Positions 4,990 through 7,258 of a DNA stretch of 7,258 nt are shown here, piece after piece. Made by a program: the position numbers and the translations under genes. The DNA comes from Pirellulales bacterium (GTDB lineage Bacteria > Planctomycetota > Planctomycetia > Pirellulales > Thermoguttaceae), in contig JAUWHT010000168.1 of the NCBI GenBank assembly GCA_030605745.1, positions 1 to 7,258 on the forward strand. Direction: 5' to 3'. The first letter of the stretch is position 1; each line of letters begins with the position of its first letter. Under the pieces are notes generated by a model. The model was not told where the DNA came from. It saw only the letters and a list, made by a program, of their open reading frames with translations, and searched no databases.

Positions 4990-5956
4990 TCTTGCGGACC
5001 GATTCCAACTGACCGGCCGAACCGAGTTTTCGGTTCTTGTGCGCGATGTACTGGGCGTAGGCGGGCATGAAGAGTTTTCCGGGCGGACGCAGGTCGAAGT
5101 TCTCCGGATTGTCGCGGAACGACTCGCGGTGGATCGTACACCAGACGAGCCGGCCGTCGGTGTCGATATTGACCTTGCAGACGCCCAGCCTGGCCGCCGG
5201 CAGATACTGGTTCTCGTCGACGCCGCTGGCACCCTTTAGCTTGCCGCCCGCGTTGTTGATCCGGTCTACCCACTCCTTGGGCACGCTGCTGGAACCGTGC
5301 ATTACCAGCGGAAAACCCTCCGGGAGCACCTGCTGGATGCTTTCGAGCACGTCGAGGTGCAGCGATTGTGAGCCGGCGAATTTGTACGCCCCGTGCGAGG
5401 TGCCGATGGCCACGGCCAGCGAATCGCAGCCGCTTTTTTCAACGAACTCGACCGCCTCGCCCGGGTCGGTCAGGCAGACGCTGCCGACGACGTCCTCTTC
5501 GACCCCACCCAGCCGGCCCAGTTCTGCCTCGACCACGATGCCTTTTTCGTGTGCCCGATCCACGACCCGGCGAGTGATCTCGATGTTCTTGGCAAGCTCT
5601 TTGTCCGAGGCGTCGATCATCACCGAGCTGTAGAAACCGCTGTCGATGCAGTCATAGCAGGCCTCCTCAGTGCCGTGGTCCAGGTGCACGGCGAAGATGG
5701 CCTCGGGAAAGACCTCATCGGCGGTGCGGATCATCGCTTCCAGGAACCGTTTATCGGTATACGCCCGGGCACCGCGGGAAATCTGGAGGATGAACGGGGC
5801 ACTGGTCGCCGGATCGACCGGGTCGTCGTTCGACTGCGACTTGCCCAAGTTCCCGCGGAACAGCCCGACCGTCTGCTCCAGATTATTGATGTTGTAAGCC
5901 CCCACGGCGTAGTTGCCGTAGGCGTGCTCAAATAGTTGTTCAGTGGTAACGATCAT
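4943..5956 (-). CDS. fba: Class II fructose-bisphosphate aldolase
   Basis: This 337-residue zinc-dependent enzyme interconverts fructose 1,6-bisphosphate with glyceraldehyde 3-phosphate and dihydroxyacetone phosphate in glycolysis, gluconeogenesis or the Calvin cycle. Visible motifs are VHLDHGTEE (catalytic D93, zinc ligand H94), VVEAELGRLGG (E145), AIGTSHGAYKF (zinc H188), LVMHGSSSVP (zinc H220) and KVNIDTDGRL (phosphate-binding loop, 261-270). They fit the class II subgroup that includes Calvin-cycle aldolases. Residues about 35-53 (GNLGKSQSNDDPVDPATSA) form an extra loop compared with common members. Residues 323-332 near the C-terminus are encoded by a REP-like arm. The ATG at 5956 has GGGGGAG seven bases upstream. 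It converges with the lipoprotein gene and diverges from the isomerase gene; I could not place its promoter with confidence. Confidence 0.95.
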   Translation of the reverse strand: MIVTTEQLFEHAYGNYAVGAYNINNLEQTVGLFRGNLGKSQSNDDPVDPATSAPFILQISRGARAYTDKRFLEAMIRTADEVFPEAIFAVHLDHGTEEACYDCIDSGFYSSVMIDASDKELAKNIEITRRVVDRAHEKGIVVEAELGRLGGVEEDVVGSVCLTDPGEAVEFVEKSGCDSLAVAIGTSHGAYKFAGSQSLHLDVLESIQQVLPEGFPLVMHGSSSVPKEWVDRINNAGGKLKGASGVDENQYLPAARLGVCKVNIDTDGRLVWCTIHRESFRDNPENFDLRPPGKLFMPAYAQYIAHKNRKLGSAGQLESVRKTIKPRPMVAPVSSAT

Positions 5957-6006
5957 GGGATTGCTCCCCCTTGCGCGAGGGGTATCTGGTGAGGATAATG
6001 TCTACA

Positions 6007-6035
6007 TTGCCCCGGACGGAGATCGACGGTACAAT
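6007..6035 (+). promoter_or_regulatory. Predicted sigma70-type promoter of the isomerase gene
   Basis: TTGCCC (6007-6012) and TACAAT (6030-6035) are separated by the optimal 17 bases, in the 131-base gap between the divergent aldolase and isomerase genes. The start would fall near 6042, leaving a leader of about 45 bases. The -35 box resembles the TTGCCT proposed for the ribosomal operon. Confidence 0.5.
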
Positions 6036-6087
6036 TCTGCTGCCTATTTTCCTCAAGTAGACGACCTTAGTCAAGGACGACGAGTCG

Positions 6088-7125
6088 ATGAGCACGGAAG
6101 CTGCTAGCAACCTGGACGTGCGGAGCCCGTTGGAGCAACTCCGCTACGCCCGGCAGATTATCGAAACAGAGAGCCGATCGCTGACTGAGCTTGCCCGGCG
6201 GCTCGACGGGGAGTTCTGCCGCGCGGTTGATTATCTGTATGCGTGCCGCGGCAGCGTGATCGTCACCGGCATGGGCAAGGCGGGCCTGATCGGACAAAAG
6301 ATCATGGCCACACTGGCCTCCACCGGCACCCGCAGCCACTGCCTGCACCCGGTCGAAGCGGTCCACGGCGACCTGGGCCGGGTGCATCGCGACGATGTGA
6401 TGCTGATCCTCTCACAAAGCGGTGAAACGGAAGAAGTCCTCCGGCTGCTGCCTTCGCTGGCCGAGTTCGGCGTGCCGATCCTGGCGATCACCGGCCGGGC
6501 CGACAGCACGCTTGCCCGGGCGGCCACGGTGACGATCGAGTTGGGCTCGCTCGAAGAGGCCGGCACGTTGGGCCTGGCCCCAAGCACCAGCACCACGACG
6601 ATGCTGGCCGTAGGCGATGCCCTGGCGCTGGTGACCAGCCGGATGCGGTGTTTCGGCCGCGAGGACTTCGCCCGATTCCACCCTGCCGGAAGCCTGGGCC
6701 AAAAGCTTAGCAAGGTCCAGCAGCACATGCGACCTCTTAACCAGTGCCGCGTGGCCTCCGAAGAGCAGACGGTCCGCGAGGTGTTTGTCAACGTCCGTGT
6801 ACCCGGCCGGCGGACCGGTGCGACCATGCTGACCGATTCGGGCGGCAAGCTGTCGGGCATTTTTACCGACAGCGACCTCGCCCGGCTGCTCGAACACCGC
6901 CGCGACCGCGACCTGGACCGACCGATCGGCGAGGTGATGACGTCCGATCCGCTGACGGTCCGACTCGGCTCGATGATGACCGACGCGGTGGACCTGATGG
7001 CGCGGCGGAAGATCAGCGAACTGCCGGTGGTCGATGCCACGGGGCGGCCAGTCGGGTTGATCGACATTACCGACGTGTTGGGTCTGATTCCCAAGGACCA
7101 GGCTGCGGAGATTGAAAATTGCTGA
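6088..7125 (+). CDS. kdsD: KpsF/GutQ-family arabinose-5-phosphate isomerase
   Basis: This 345-residue cytoplasmic enzyme converts ribulose 5-phosphate to arabinose 5-phosphate, the first step towards Kdo in lipopolysaccharide. The N-terminal SIS domain (about 40-205) shows GMGKAGLIGQKIMATLASTG (61-80), HPVEAVHGDLG (87-97), SQSGETEE (109-116), LGLAPSTSTTTMLAVGDALA (161-180) and RFHPAGSLG (196-204). K64, E157 and H198 match the family's conserved active-site positions as far as hand alignment allows. Two CBS domains follow, about 214-272 (GIFTDSDLARLL) and 281-340 (ISELPVVDATGRPVGLIDITDVL), which commonly bind nucleotides. E. coli KdsD is 328 residues, so this is full length. The ATG at 6088 has AAGGA (6073-6077) upstream. 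It implies an LPS-type outer membrane. Confidence 0.92.
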   Translation: MSTEAASNLDVRSPLEQLRYARQIIETESRSLTELARRLDGEFCRAVDYLYACRGSVIVTGMGKAGLIGQKIMATLASTGTRSHCLHPVEAVHGDLGRVHRDDVMLILSQSGETEEVLRLLPSLAEFGVPILAITGRADSTLARAATVTIELGSLEEAGTLGLAPSTSTTTMLAVGDALALVTSRMRCFGREDFARFHPAGSLGQKLSKVQQHMRPLNQCRVASEEQTVREVFVNVRVPGRRTGATMLTDSGGKLSGIFTDSDLARLLEHRRDRDLDRPIGEVMTSDPLTVRLGSMMTDAVDLMARRKISELPVVDATGRPVGLIDITDVLGLIPKDQAAEIENC

Positions 7126-7227
7126 CTCTAACCTTTTCTATGTGTGGACAATTGAACAGCAAACCGGGCTCGCCTTGAACACCGACATTCGCCATCCTTC
7201 CTCTGTTATCACGGAGGAGGGACGAGA

Positions 7228-7258
7228 ATGGACGCTCAACGACGAACCCGGTCGTGTT
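7228..7258 (+). CDS. Start of an unidentified gene, truncated by the window edge
   Basis: An ATG at 7228 follows GGAGGAGG (7213-7220) with a 7-base gap, the strongest ribosome binding site in the window apart from that of rpoA. The frame reads MDAQRRTRSC and remains open at the edge. It lies 102 bases after the isomerase gene on the same strand. Too little is visible to assign a function. The 7126-7212 gap shows no clear terminator. Confidence 0.6.
   Translation, partial: MDAQRRTRSC

Noticed and set aside
5393..5935. Long open frame on the + strand opposite the aldolase gene
   Set aside because: It is antisense to fba, which has all its catalytic motifs in the other strand. High GC content produces such shadow frames.
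6231..7094. Long open frame on the - strand opposite the isomerase gene
   Set aside because: Its serine/arginine-rich translation has no recognisable motif, and it lies wholly antisense to a complete SIS-CBS gene.
7164..7252. ACCGGG ... CCCGGT inverted repeat near the right edge
   Set aside because: It is only six bases long, far apart and extends into the next gene; expected by chance in GC-rich sequence.

Overview
The window is a bacterial chromosomal segment that reads as planctomycete, probably Pirellulales-like. The support is a moderately high GC content, an L17 with long internal insertions, a fructose-bisphosphate aldolase with an extra loop, poor Shine-Dalgarno sites on several genes, and a KdsD-type enzyme that implies Kdo/LPS biosynthesis and an outer membrane. 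This placement rests on recalled family features; no search was run.

Layout: 1-124 holds the last 40 codons of an unidentified gene. An AT-richer gap follows, with a good sigma70-type promoter (276-305). Then comes the 'alpha' ribosomal operon on the + strand: rpmJ (L36), rpsM (S13), rpsK (S11), rpsD (S4), rpoA (RNA polymerase alpha) and rplQ (L17). Downstream are a predicted lipoprotein of unknown function (+), a convergent class II fructose-bisphosphate aldolase gene (-), a divergent two-promoter-sized gap, a KpsF/GutQ-type arabinose-5-phosphate isomerase gene (+), and the first codons of a further gene with a strong ribosome binding site at the right edge.

The most unusual content is non-coding. 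Three of the gaps inside the ribosomal operon (rpsM-rpsK, rpsK-rpsD, rpoA-rplQ) each carry a long inverted repeat built from short tandem units: an octamer family related to TTAGGCTG (two copies) and a heptamer family related to GGATTRG (one copy). Transcribed, each would fold into a long hairpin, and most arm differences are tolerated as G-U pairs. The loop of the first element contains a short degenerate reading frame that resembles the N-terminus of 'four helix bundle' (S23/IVP-like) proteins. The tight junctions rpmJ-rpsM and rpsD-rpoA carry no such element. A fourth, unrelated structure lies between the convergent lipoprotein and aldolase genes. It is a pair of REP-like palindromes forming a 28-bp inverted repeat; the left arm contains the lipoprotein stop codon and the right arm encodes ten residues of the aldolase C-terminus.

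Functionally, the first six genes make ribosomal proteins and the polymerase alpha subunit, so their expression is tied to growth rate. The aldolase serves glycolysis, gluconeogenesis or the Calvin cycle, and the isomerase makes the precursor of Kdo for lipopolysaccharide. I see no tRNA, rRNA, CRISPR array, transposase or complete mobile element.
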